Below are positions 24,318 to 31,894 of a stretch of 54,049 nt of DNA, piece by piece. The notes beneath the pieces are model-generated. The model made no database searches, had not been told where the DNA came from, and saw only the letters and a list, made by a program, of their open reading frames with translations. Each line of letters starts with the position of its first letter. Position 1 is the stretch's first letter. The position numbers were made by a program, and so were the translations under genes. Source of the stretch: Streptomyces sp. SA15 (GTDB taxonomy: Bacteria > Actinomycetota > Actinomycetes > Streptomycetales > Streptomycetaceae); contig NZ_NTGE01000207.1 in the NCBI RefSeq assembly GCF_002291145.1, positions 1 through 54,049 on the forward strand, given 5' to 3'.

Positions 24318-24503
24318 ATGACCGACCGCACCACACCGCTGCCCCTCATCTGCCCCCACTGCGACGGTTTCGCCTCCGCCGCCGTCACCCTCGGCGGCCG
24401 CGACCGGCACGGCCACGTGCGCACCATCGCCGCGCACTGCCCGGCCTGCCACGGCACCGGCATCACCCGCACCCGCCGCACGTGGGAGGGCGCCCGTGCC
24501 TGA
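24318..24503 (+). CDS. Small zinc-ribbon protein
   Basis: 61 residues with CPHC and CPAC pairs about 28 residues apart (LICPHCDGFASA ... AHCPACHGTGITR), a DnaJ- or rubredoxin-like zinc ribbon. GAAGGA lies upstream of the ATG. It overlaps the start of rep by 8 bp, suggesting coupled translation. Confidence 0.7.
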   Translation: MTDRTTPLPLICPHCDGFASAAVTLGGRDRHGHVRTIAAHCPACHGTGITRTRRTWEGARA

Positions 24504-25869
24504 CACGCTGCTCGACCCGACCACCCTCGGCGACCTGCTGAGGGTAGCTTCGGCCGACGACTACGCCCGCTGGGAAGACCAGATCCGCCGCACCGGCGGC
24601 TGCTCCGACCCGATCCACCTGACCGGCTGGACCCTGCACAAGGACAAGACCACCGGCGAGACCCTGCACCACTACTCCACCGAGAACGAGCCGGGCGGCC
24701 GTCTCCGCGTCGCCTGCGGCAACCGCCGGGCCTCCCGCTGCCCGGCTTGCGCCTGGACGTACGCGGGCGATACCTACCACCTGATCCGCGCAGGCCTGGG
24801 CGGAGACGACCGCCGCGACATTCCCGCCACGGTCCGCGATCACCCCCGCGTCTTCGCCACCCTTACCGCCCCCTCCTTCGGCCCGGTCCACAATCGCCCC
24901 GACCATGGCACCTGCCGCTGCGGCACCCACCACCCCGCCGACGACCCCGCACTCGGCACCGCCCTGGACCCGGCGTCGTACGACTACGCGGGCGCGGTCC
25001 TCTTCAACAACCACGCGGGCGATCTGTGGCAGCGCTTCACCACCCGCCTGCGTCGCGAGATCGCCGCCCGCGCCGGACTCACCCGCCGCGAACTCGCCGA
25101 CCACGCCCGCGTCTCGTACGGCAAGGTCGCCGAGTTCCAGAAGCGCGGCGCCCTGCACTTCCACGCCGTCATTCGCCTCGACGGCCCGGAAGGCCCCGAC
25201 ACCCCTCCGCCCGCCTGGGCAACGGTCGACCTCCTCGCCGACGCGATCCGGGCAGCCGCAACGCACTCGTACACATCGGTCTCCACTCCGGCCGCCGACG
25301 ACCAGCCCACCCGCACCTTCCGCTGGGGTGCGCAGCTGGACGTTCGACCGGTCAAGGCCTTCGGTGACGGCTCCGACATCACCGAACAAGCCGTGGCCTC
25401 CTACGTCGCCAAGTACGCCACCAAGGCGGCCGAGAACACCGGCACCCTCGACCGCCGCATCGGCGAACTCTCCGAACTCGACCGCCACCAGGTCCCCGAC
25501 CACACCCGCCGCCTGATCGAAGCCTGCAAGGCGCTCGATGCGCTCTATCCAGACCGCCGCCTCTGGGCCTGGGCCCACATGCTTGGCTTCCGGGGCCACT
25601 TCAGCTCCAAATCCCGCCGCTACTCGACCACCCTCGGCGAACTCCGCCAGGCCCGCGCCGACTTCCGCGCCGCCCAGGAGCGTGAAGCCCTCGGCCTGGA
25701 GGACCGCGAACCGGACACCGTGCTCGTCCTCGCCGACTGGCAGTACGTCGGCCACGGCCACACCCCCGGTGAATCCGCCCTCGCCGCGACCATCGCCCGG
25801 AATCTGCAGACCAACCGCGAAACCGCCCGCGAAGCACTCGCGGCCCTACCTGTCGAGGGGGAGTGGTGA
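24496..25869 (+). CDS. repSA: RepSA-type rolling-circle replication initiator
   Basis: 457 residues, GTG start inside the previous gene. An N-terminal Cys-rich part (CGNRRASRCPACAWTYAGD and CRCGTHH) is followed by the HUH motif LHFHAVIRL (His221, His223) and the nicking motif YVAKYATK (Tyr303, Lys306 and Tyr307). Such proteins nick the double-strand origin and start rolling-circle replication of the excised circle, as RepSA does for pSAM2. It is followed closely by xis and int, the standard rep-xis-int order. Confidence 0.92.
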   Translation: MPDTLLDPTTLGDLLRVASADDYARWEDQIRRTGGCSDPIHLTGWTLHKDKTTGETLHHYSTENEPGGRLRVACGNRRASRCPACAWTYAGDTYHLIRAGLGGDDRRDIPATVRDHPRVFATLTAPSFGPVHNRPDHGTCRCGTHHPADDPALGTALDPASYDYAGAVLFNNHAGDLWQRFTTRLRREIAARAGLTRRELADHARVSYGKVAEFQKRGALHFHAVIRLDGPEGPDTPPPAWATVDLLADAIRAAATHSYTSVSTPAADDQPTRTFRWGAQLDVRPVKAFGDGSDITEQAVASYVAKYATKAAENTGTLDRRIGELSELDRHQVPDHTRRLIEACKALDALYPDRRLWAWAHMLGFRGHFSSKSRRYSTTLGELRQARADFRAAQEREALGLEDREPDTVLVLADWQYVGHGHTPGESALAATIARNLQTNRETAREALAALPVEGEW

Positions 25870-25871
25870 CC

Positions 25872-26081
25872 ATGGACCGTTTGCTCACCGTGCAGCAGGT
25901 TGCCGAACGGCTTGGCACGGGCGTCCGTTTCCCGCGGCGTCTCATCGAGGAACGACGGATCACCTTCGTGAAGGTCGGCCGACACGTCCGCATCCCTGAG
26001 CAGGCTGTAGACGCGTTCGTGGACGCCAACACGGTGGAACCGGTCGTACTGCGGCCGACGGGGCTCAGGAGGGTCGCCTGA
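25872..26081 (+). CDS. xis: Excisionase (MerR-like helix-turn-helix)
   Basis: 69 residues. LTVQQVAERLGTGVRFPRRL and FVKVGRHVRIPEQAVDAFVD form the winged-helix of the excisionase/AlpA class. The ATG at 25872 follows GGGGGAG. It starts 2 bp after rep and overlaps int by one base (TGATG). It steers the integrase towards excision. Confidence 0.88.
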   Translation: MDRLLTVQQVAERLGTGVRFPRRLIEERRITFVKVGRHVRIPEQAVDAFVDANTVEPVVLRPTGLRRVA

Positions 26082-27268
26082 TGGCTGGCAAGCGCAAGTC
26101 CCGTCGGAACTTCGGCAGGATTCGCAAGCTCCCCTCTGGTCGCTTCCAGGCTCGCTATCCGGGGCCTGACGGCGTGCTCCGTCCCGCCGACCGGACGTTT
26201 GCCACGTCGACGGACGCTGATCGCTGGCTCGCGAAGAAGCGGATGGAGATCGAGGAAGGCCGCTGGCTGGACCCCCTTGAAGGTCAGACGACCGTACGAG
26301 ACTGGGCGGCTCGCTGGCTGGCTGCGGTCTCTCCTCAGCTCAAGCACAAGACGCAAGCGTCATATCGGTCGCTGATCAACTCGCTGGTCAATCCCGCACT
26401 GGGTGACCGTGAGCTGTCGAGCCTCCGGCCGATCACTGTGACTGAGTGGGTCGCCGGCATGCGGACCAAGGGACTCAGCCCGTCGCGTATCCGGCAGGCG
26501 TACCGAGTCCTGTCCCAGATCATGCAGTCCGCAGCCGACAACGACATGATCGCGCAGACCCCTTGCCGGGGTGTGAAGCTGCCCCGGATGCCGCAGACAG
26601 AGCCGCACATCCTCACGCCGCTCGAAGCCTCTCGGCTCGTACGGAGCGCCGAGAAACCGCATGACCTGCTGATCGCTCTTCTTGCCTTCGCGGGCCTGCG
26701 CGTAGGTGAGGCCTTCGCCCTGCGGCGCACGGACATCGACGTGCCGGGCGGCCTCGTTCTCGTGGATGAGAACCTTGCCGAGGCGAACGGCGCCCTGGTC
26801 TTCGACACCCCCAAGTCTCATCAGAAGCGGCTCTTGCGCATCGCACCGTCGCTCGCGAAGCGGTTGGGGAAGCACGTGGAGACATTGCCCGGCGGGGGTG
26901 ACGCGCTGCTGTTCACCACGCCTGCGGGCAAGCCCCTGCGCTACAACCAGTGGCGCAAGGCGTACTTCGATCCGGCGGTGTCGGCGGCCGGTCTGTCCGA
27001 CGTGACCCCGCACGATCTCCGCGCCTCGCACGGAACTTGGGTCGCCGACCGGTACGGCGTAATGACGGCCGCTCATCGGCTCGGCCACTCGAACGCGAGC
27101 GTGACCACGCGCCACTACGCCCGGCCGGTCGCCGGTCGTGATGATCAGGTGGCCGCAGCGTCGGACTCCTGGTTCAACGGGCACGATCTCGACCGGAGGG
27201 ACCATGGGGCACGTAGCGGGCACGACGACGATGACGACGGCCCGGCGGGGGCGCTCGTACCCGTCTGA
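26081..27268 (+). CDS. int: Tyrosine integrase of element 1
   Basis: 395 residues. It has an N-terminal arm-binding region (ARYPGPDGVLRPADRTFATS), a SAM-like core-binding domain, and a catalytic domain with Arg207 (GLRVGEAFAL), His311 and Arg314 (PHDLRASHG), His336 (LGHSNASV) and nucleophile Tyr346 (RHYARP). The C-terminus is unusually acidic (SGHDDDDDG). It ends 37 bp before att site 2, as expected for an AICE integrase beside attP. Its target is tRNA-Ser. Confidence 0.94.
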   Translation: MAGKRKSRRNFGRIRKLPSGRFQARYPGPDGVLRPADRTFATSTDADRWLAKKRMEIEEGRWLDPLEGQTTVRDWAARWLAAVSPQLKHKTQASYRSLINSLVNPALGDRELSSLRPITVTEWVAGMRTKGLSPSRIRQAYRVLSQIMQSAADNDMIAQTPCRGVKLPRMPQTEPHILTPLEASRLVRSAEKPHDLLIALLAFAGLRVGEAFALRRTDIDVPGGLVLVDENLAEANGALVFDTPKSHQKRLLRIAPSLAKRLGKHVETLPGGGDALLFTTPAGKPLRYNQWRKAYFDPAVSAAGLSDVTPHDLRASHGTWVADRYGVMTAAHRLGHSNASVTTRHYARPVAGRDDQVAAASDSWFNGHDLDRRDHGARSGHDDDDDGPAGALVPV

Positions 27269-27305
27269 CCTGCGGTGGAGACCACGGCGCCCTTGATCGC
27301 CGAAA

Positions 27306-27365
27306 GGTCTTGAAAACCGTCGTGGCAGCGATGTCACCGTGAGTTCGAATCTCACCGCCTCCGCA
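27306..27365 (+). other. att site 2: right junction of element 1, left junction of element 2
   Basis: 60 bp identical to the tRNA-Ser 3' region at 10626-10685. The 5' half of the tRNA is absent, so it is not a functional tRNA gene. The two integrase genes end 37 bp before it and 134 bp after it, both pointing towards it. Confidence 0.93.
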
Positions 27366-27387
27366 GCAGGTCAGAAGCATGCAGGTC

Positions 27388-27423
27388 AGAAGGGGTGCCA
27401 CTCTCCGGAGCGGCACCCCTTCT
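27388..27423. terminator. Hairpin next to att site 2
   Basis: AGAAGGGGTGCC (27388-27399) pairs perfectly with GGCACCCCTTCT (27412-27423), loop of 12 nt; flanking GCATGC segments can extend the stem. It lies between the converging integrase genes and could terminate both. Confidence 0.7.
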
Positions 27424-27479
27424 GCATGCACCCTGTCTCACCCTGATTCGGCGGTATCCCACCTCTGACCAGTGCGTGC

Positions 27480-27495
27480 GGCCAACCTGCGGCCA
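27480..27495. repeat. Element 2 end repeat, left copy
   Basis: GGCCAACCTGCGGCCA, 15 of 16 bases identical to 42051-42066 near the opposite end. Candidate arm-type site for the element 2 integrase. Confidence 0.5.
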
Positions 27496-27499
27496 GGAT

Positions 27500-28876
27500 T
27501 CACGGCGTCTCGGCTTCCCCCTCGTGCTCTGCCAACCCCTGCTCGATCAGCGCGTTCATCTTCGCTTCCTCGCCGTCCAGCACCTTGGCGTAGTAGCGCT
27601 GGAGAACGGCCACGCTCTGACCGGCTCGCCGGGCGGTCTCGGCGAGGCTCACCCCTGAGCGGAGCCAGAACGACACGCAGGCGTGCCGCAGGTCGTACGG
27701 GATGGCTGCCAGCGGAGAGGTCACCTGTGCGGGGGTGAGCGCCTTACGGCGGGCTTCCTTCCACACGGCGCCGTACTCCTGCGACCGGACCGGGCCGCCG
27801 CGTACGGCACTGAACAGTCGCCCCTCGGGCGTGGTCCCGAACGCTTCGAGGTGGGCCCGCAGTATGGCGACCAGGACAGGCGGAATCGGCACGGGCCGCA
27901 CTGCGCGGTGGGCACGGTGCTTCAACTGCCGTTCCTCGTACGGTTTCCCGTCGTCGGTCCACGCGGAGCCCACCTGCGGACGGGCGCCGGCGAGCATGAG
28001 CCGCCCCCACCCTTCGTTGGGTAGTTCGCACTGGTCAGCGCTCAGCATGGACACCTCTTCCGGGCGCATCGCCGCGTAGTAGATGCACCCGAAGAACGCG
28101 ACCAGGTGAGCACCGCGCGGTCCCTGCGCACGGACCGCGTCCAGCAGCGCCCGTGCCTGTGCAGGCGTGGCGACGCTGCGCACGTCCAGTTCCTCCACCG
28201 CCTTGGGCGTCTCCCAATGCACGCGGAGCAGGGGGTTCCCGGGCAACAACTCGTGCTCGACGGCCAGGCGCAGGCAGTTGCTGAACACCGCGCGGCGACG
28301 CCGGAACGTGTTCGCGGCGGCTGGCTTCCCGTCCTGCCGCTTGGCCAGGTGTTCCAGCACCGTGCGCACGCGCTTGGCGTTGTCCAGGTCGACCACGGCC
28401 GGCGCGTTCCGTTCCACCCACGCCAGGGCCTTGGCCTCCGCTCCCGGCACCTCCTGATCGTGGCGGCCAGCGTTGAAAGCCCACTGGTAGAGGGAGCGGC
28501 GCAAGAGATCGTCTGCCGGGCGCCCTTTTCCTGCCGGACACAGAGCCATCGTTGCGATGGTCAGGCTCTCCGCGATGCTCGCCCGGTGCTTGGCCGCCGC
28601 AGTCGGCCACTTGCGTGCGGCGTGCGCGCGAGCGTGGGCGTACCAGCTCGTACGGTTCCGCTCGCGCACCTCCGAGACCGGGAGACCTGTCTCCGTGTCG
28701 AACGGCTCGCCCTTACGGGTCGCCGTCAGCAGCTCTGCCCGCCGGGCGTCCGCGAGGGTCTTGGTTGCGAACTTCTCCTGGTGCTCTGTCCCGTCCACCT
28801 GCCAGCGAAGTTGGAACGGAGCGGCCTTGCTGGGACGCTTGCGGATGCTCCAGACGCGCACGTCGTAGCTGTGCAT
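27500..28876 (-). CDS. int: Tyrosine integrase of element 2
   Basis: 458 residues from the ATG at 28876, chosen because TGAGGAGACCA precedes it; the upstream ATG at 28888 overlaps that ribosome site. Catalytic residues: Arg271 (AAMRPEEVSML), Arg397 (PYDLRHACVSFWL; the usual first His is Tyr), and Tyr429 (QRYYAKVL). The second conserved His (usually GHS) is Gln (AGQSVAVL), a variant seen in this integrase group. It is unrelated in detail to the element 1 integrase but is placed at the same tRNA-Ser att sequence. It ends 134 bp from att site 2. Confidence 0.92.
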   Translation of the reverse strand: MHSYDVRVWSIRKRPSKAAPFQLRWQVDGTEHQEKFATKTLADARRAELLTATRKGEPFDTETGLPVSEVRERNRTSWYAHARAHAARKWPTAAAKHRASIAESLTIATMALCPAGKGRPADDLLRRSLYQWAFNAGRHDQEVPGAEAKALAWVERNAPAVVDLDNAKRVRTVLEHLAKRQDGKPAAANTFRRRRAVFSNCLRLAVEHELLPGNPLLRVHWETPKAVEELDVRSVATPAQARALLDAVRAQGPRGAHLVAFFGCIYYAAMRPEEVSMLSADQCELPNEGWGRLMLAGARPQVGSAWTDDGKPYEERQLKHRAHRAVRPVPIPPVLVAILRAHLEAFGTTPEGRLFSAVRGGPVRSQEYGAVWKEARRKALTPAQVTSPLAAIPYDLRHACVSFWLRSGVSLAETARRAGQSVAVLQRYYAKVLDGEEAKMNALIEQGLAEHEGEAETP

Positions 28877-28893
28877 TGGTCTCCTCATGAGAG

Positions 28894-28921
28894 AGGGACC
28901 CCGCAGTACAGCGGGGTCCCT
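28894..28921 (-). promoter_or_regulatory. Hairpin between xis and int (possible attenuator)
   Basis: AGGGACCCCGC (28894-28904) pairs perfectly with GCGGGGTCCCT (28911-28921) around AGTACA. It lies between xis and int, just upstream of the int ribosome site. There is no U-tract, so attenuation or RNA processing rather than full termination is likely. Confidence 0.6.
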
Positions 28922-28937
28922 CGGGGTCGGGCAACGT

Positions 28938-29123
28938 TCAGGCGCTCATCTCGTGCTTCGCCCACCACGCATCCAGGTCACTGCGTCGACAACGGAGCTG
29001 CCCGTTCGGCAGTTTGATGAGCTTGGGAGCCTCACCACGGGCGCGCATGCGGTAGAACGCGGCTCGGCTCATCTTGATCTCCTTGAGGACTTCGCGGAGT
29101 TCGAGCTTCTCGGTGCTCGGCAA
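28938..29123 (-). CDS. xis: Excisionase / AlpA-type DNA-binding protein
   Basis: 61 residues: REVLKEIKMSRAAFYRMRAR, then PNGQLRCRRSDLDAWWAKHE, the helix-turn-helix plus recognition wing of small excisionases. It starts at TTG 29123 with AAGGAG eight bases upstream. It precedes int on the minus strand, the usual xis-int order, with a hairpin between them. Confidence 0.85.
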   Translation of the reverse strand: MPSTEKLELREVLKEIKMSRAAFYRMRARGEAPKLIKLPNGQLRCRRSDLDAWWAKHEMSA

Positions 29124-29173
29124 GGTCGTGACTCCTTCTCAGGGGGAGCTGTCCCGGGGGCCTCTCTCAGGGG

Positions 29174-29376
29174 CCGCTACGTCCGCTACCGCCGCTACCG
29201 TGCAGGTCAGGGGCCTGTTTGAGGTAGCGGGAAGGGGTAGCGGTAGCGGATGGGTAGCGGCGGGGTAGCGGCTGGCGATGCCGGTTGCCGCTACCCCCCC
29301 GTTGCTGGTCAGGCCATGTTTTCCGTGCCGGGTAGCGGAGGTAGCGGACTTTCCGGGGGTGGGGGGCAGTAGCGGG
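29174..29376. repeat. Cluster of GGTAGCGG octamers, candidate origin or clt
   Basis: About a dozen copies of (G)GTAGCGG or its complement CCGCTAC(C) within ~200 bp: complement copies near 29174, 29183, 29192 and 29288; direct copies near 29223, 29236, 29242, 29253, 29264, 29331, 29340 and 29369. The array spans the gap between xis and the DUF3631 gene and enters the latter's 3' end. Iteron-like arrays next to a Prim-Pol/ATPase module suggest a replication origin; TraB recognition repeats are the alternative. Confidence 0.75.
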
Positions 29377-30454
29377 CCCACGCGTCCCAGAGATCGGCGG
29401 CGTAGTAGCCCTTGAGGACGCTTCCGGCGGTCTTGATGTTGCGGGAGGTGATGGGCTCGTTGTCGGCCGTCATGTACTCCGCGAGCATCTTCGACAGGCG
29501 CCGGTTGTCGAGCGGCTTGCCGTGGAGGTCGGCCCATGGGGCGTCGTCCAGGGCGTTGAGCCTGTCCAGGATGGCGACGGTGGGCAGGCGGTCGATGCCG
29601 ACCATGACGTGATCGCGCAGGTCGGTCAGCAGCCGGACACCCAGGCTGCCCTTGTCGTTGACCTTGGATGCGGTCACCAGGGCCACGCATGCTGCGCGCG
29701 CCCGCTCGGGCCACTGGCCGCCAGCGGCGTCGGCGACGGCGAGCAGGGGTTCCCACACGTCCGCTGGCCGGTCGGTCACCCCGTCGGGCATGTCCGGCCA
29801 TGCGCCCATGACGAACCCGCGTGCCTGCTCCGCCCATTCGGCGAGTCGGTCACGGAGCTTGTGCCCCTCGGCTTCGTGGATGCGGGCCCGGAAGGGCTCT
29901 ACCTTCTCGTTCCGTGCCCGGCGTCGCATGCGGATGATGACGGAGCGGCTCAGAATCGTGTCGGGCAGCGATCCGAGACCGGCGACGGCCACGCCGCAGT
30001 AGGAGGGGAAGGCTTGCACGGTCTGCTGTCCGCCGTCTCCGATGCACCGGTAGGTGACCCCGGTACGGCGGTGTCCGGCGTTGAGGAACCCGCGCAGTTC
30101 CTCGTTGTCCCCCGCCTTCGGGCCGAAGACGGTGTCAATCTCATCGAACAGGATCGTCGGCTTGCCGTTGCCCCCGGAGACGGACCGGAACAGCGCGGCG
30201 GCGGAGGCGTTGACGGCGGTCATGGGCTGTGGCACGAGGGTTTCCACGATCTCCAGCGCCCGCGTCTTGCCCGACCCCGGCTCGGGGGAGAGGAAGGCGA
30301 TCCGGGGGGTGGAGTCGAAGCAGTCGAGCAGGTGGGCGTGCGCGTCCCACAACGCCACGGCCACGTAGGCGGCCTCGGTGGGGAAGACGTTGAAGCGGCG
30401 ATGGAAGGCTTCCACCTCGTTGAGCAGCGCGGCGCCGTCGATGGGGGCGGTCAT
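29309..30454 (-). CDS. DUF3631-type AAA+ ATPase (replicative helicase-like)
   Basis: 381 residues. Walker A is SPEPGSGKTRAL (about residue 55), Walker B TILFDEIDTVFG, and the C-terminal half (WEPLLAVADAAGGQWPERAR, LDDAPWADL, GKPLDNRRLSKMLAEY) is the DUF3631 domain found in phage and plasmid replication proteins. The very end, PPPPESPLPPLPGTENMA, is encoded by the start of the GGTAGCGG repeat cluster. It works with the Prim-Pol at 30867: together they replace a RepSA-type initiator. Its start overlaps the 30451 gene stop by 4 bp. Confidence 0.9.
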   Translation of the reverse strand: MTAPIDGAALLNEVEAFHRRFNVFPTEAAYVAVALWDAHAHLLDCFDSTPRIAFLSPEPGSGKTRALEIVETLVPQPMTAVNASAAALFRSVSGGNGKPTILFDEIDTVFGPKAGDNEELRGFLNAGHRRTGVTYRCIGDGGQQTVQAFPSYCGVAVAGLGSLPDTILSRSVIIRMRRRARNEKVEPFRARIHEAEGHKLRDRLAEWAEQARGFVMGAWPDMPDGVTDRPADVWEPLLAVADAAGGQWPERARAACVALVTASKVNDKGSLGVRLLTDLRDHVMVGIDRLPTVAILDRLNALDDAPWADLHGKPLDNRRLSKMLAEYMTADNEPITSRNIKTAGSVLKGYYAADLWDAWARYCPPPPESPLPPLPGTENMA

Positions 30455-30870
30455 GCGGCGGCCCTCCCTTCGGTGGGTGCGGCGAGAACTCCCGTGCAGG
30501 CGGATCGGTGGGCGTCGTACTCGGCGACCAGCGCGGCCACAGAGTCAGGGCCGGTGGCGGTGCCGGTCTGCCCGCAGGCGCAGGCGTAGGCGGCGGTGGG
30601 CAGGGCGCCGGGGCGGGTGGACCAGCGGGCGCCGTCGTAGTGGTGCCGGTAGACCGGCGGGGCGAAGATCCGGATACCGGGGGTGTCCGGTGTCGGGTCG
30701 GCGGCCGGTCGCACCGGGGACCGGTTCGAACGAAGTGCAGTGACGACGCCCTTGCGGGCGGCGCCTTTCGGCTCGCCCACGGCCGATGCGTCCACAGGCT
30801 GTGGAGCGACCGGCGGCCGGTGGGTGGTGTCGGTGGGGCAATCCAGGCGGGGGGAGTCGGGGGCGGTCAT
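30451..30870 (-). CDS. Hypothetical protein between Prim-Pol and DUF3631 genes
   Basis: 139 residues from the ATG at 30870, overlapping the Prim-Pol stop and ending in an ATGA overlap with the DUF3631 start, so it is translationally coupled on both sides. The N-terminal half is Pro-rich. The C-terminal half (YACACGQTGTATGPDSVAAL ... EYDAHRSAC) has Cys-x-Cys plus His/Cys spacing resembling a small zinc finger. Possibly a primase accessory. Confidence 0.65.
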   Translation of the reverse strand: MTAPDSPRLDCPTDTTHRPPVAPQPVDASAVGEPKGAARKGVVTALRSNRSPVRPAADPTPDTPGIRIFAPPVYRHHYDGARWSTRPGALPTAAYACACGQTGTATGPDSVAALVAEYDAHRSACTGVLAAPTEGRAAA

Positions 30871-31802
30871 GAGGCTGCCTGCCGTGGTGTGGCGTGGGAG
30901 ATGACCCAGTCCATGGCGCTGCGGATGGTCGTGCGGCACTCGGCCGGCGGCAGTCCGCTCGCCTCCCCCGCCCCCTGGATTGCCTGCTCTGCCACATCGC
31001 GCGGGAGGTCGCCCCACGCGACGAAGCGGGCCACCTTGCAGGCGCTGCGGTGCAGGGTGTTGTTGCGGCCGTTCGGCCCGCCCTCGGTCGTCGCGGCGAT
31101 GACCGCGCATTCCCGTTCCAGCGCCACGCGAGCGGCTCGCGTGCCGTCCCGCAGAGGGGCCAGGTCCACGACGGTGGGCTTGGGTGGCTCGGTGAGCAGC
31201 GCGGCCAGCCACGCCGGGAGCGGTGCGACCGGAGCGTCGTCGGTGACCTCGTACGTCCCGTCGGGGGTGGTGCTGCCGGGGGCGACGACGTAGCCGCCCC
31301 AGGCGCGGGTGTCGATGTGCGGCCCGAGCCGGTTCGCGCTGTTCTTCAGCCGCACCCCGGTGGGGGCGGTGAAGTACAGGTGCGATCCTCCGCGTGCGGT
31401 CCGCACCCGGTAGGTGGTGGGGACGGTCTGCCCGGTGCGCTCGCAGAGCGCCGCAAGGGAAGTTGCGCCGTCAGGCGCTCCTTTTGGCTCTTCGGGCTTG
31501 AGTACGTCCAGGTCGATGACGAGCAGTCCGGCCGGTCCCGTGGCGATGCCCACGTTGTAGGGGCGGGCGCCCCATGTGGCGTGGATCAACTCAGGGTTGG
31601 TCGTGGCGCGCTGCTCGGGCTTGCGGTGCCCGTTCGCACAACGCCCGGTGCGCGGGCATGCGCGCTCGGGGTGTCCGGCCGGACGCTTCGCCCACGGGTG
31701 CAGGGGGATGACGGGCCAGTCGCGCTCAGCGGCGGTCAGCGCGGAGGCGAGTAAGGGCAGACGGGCCGGATCTGCGGTCATGAAGGTGCCGGGTTGGGGC
31801 AT
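30867..31802 (-). CDS. Bifunctional DNA primase/polymerase (Prim-Pol)
   Basis: 311 residues. The archaeo-eukaryotic primase N-terminal domain is clear: LLVIDLDVLKPEEPKG (metal-binding DxD), RTARGGSHLYF (SxH) and WGGYVVAPGS; a Cys/His cluster, RACPRTGRCANGHRK, is near the N-terminus. The C-terminal ~90 residues (NNTLHRSACKVARFVAWGDL) are the helical PriCT-like end. It makes primers for the element's own replication with the ATPase at 29309. CTGGAGA precedes the ATG at 31802. Confidence 0.93.
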   Translation of the reverse strand: MPQPGTFMTADPARLPLLASALTAAERDWPVIPLHPWAKRPAGHPERACPRTGRCANGHRKPEQRATTNPELIHATWGARPYNVGIATGPAGLLVIDLDVLKPEEPKGAPDGATSLAALCERTGQTVPTTYRVRTARGGSHLYFTAPTGVRLKNSANRLGPHIDTRAWGGYVVAPGSTTPDGTYEVTDDAPVAPLPAWLAALLTEPPKPTVVDLAPLRDGTRAARVALERECAVIAATTEGGPNGRNNTLHRSACKVARFVAWGDLPRDVAEQAIQGAGEASGLPPAECRTTIRSAMDWVISHATPRQAAS

Positions 31803-31894
31803 GCTGGATGTCTCCAGTTCGATTGAGCGTGCTGGATTGGCGGCGGCCCCGGTTCTTGGCGGAAGGGGGCCGCCGTTGTCGTGCGTCGGGGAGT

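Larger units (their letters stand above)
10626..27365 (+). mobile_element. Element 1: pSAM2-like actinomycete integrative and conjugative element (RepSA type)
   Basis: Bounded by direct att repeats at 10626 and 27306, about 16.7 kb. The conserved backbone is at the right: GntR repressor (19923), TraB translocase (21201), Spd-type small proteins, HUH replication initiator (24496), Xis (25872) and Int (26081) reading towards att site 2. The left half is cargo: regulatory small-ORF cassette, HNH nuclease, and the TIR cluster. Repeated blocks near 10.76, 15.12 and 16.46 kb separate the cargo modules. All parts of a transferable AICE appear intact, so it may be excisable. Confidence 0.9.

Noticed and set aside
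26360..27355. Long minus-strand ORF over the element 1 integrase, and short ORFs reading through all three tRNA copies (e.g. 27174-27431, 41867-42202)
   Set aside because: The recurring peptide GEIRTHGDIAATTVFKT is only the translated complement of tRNA-Ser, and the rest is antisense to int or non-coding.
27306..27365. A second tRNA-Ser gene
   Set aside because: The 5' half is missing; it is an att copy. The same applies to 42140-42198.
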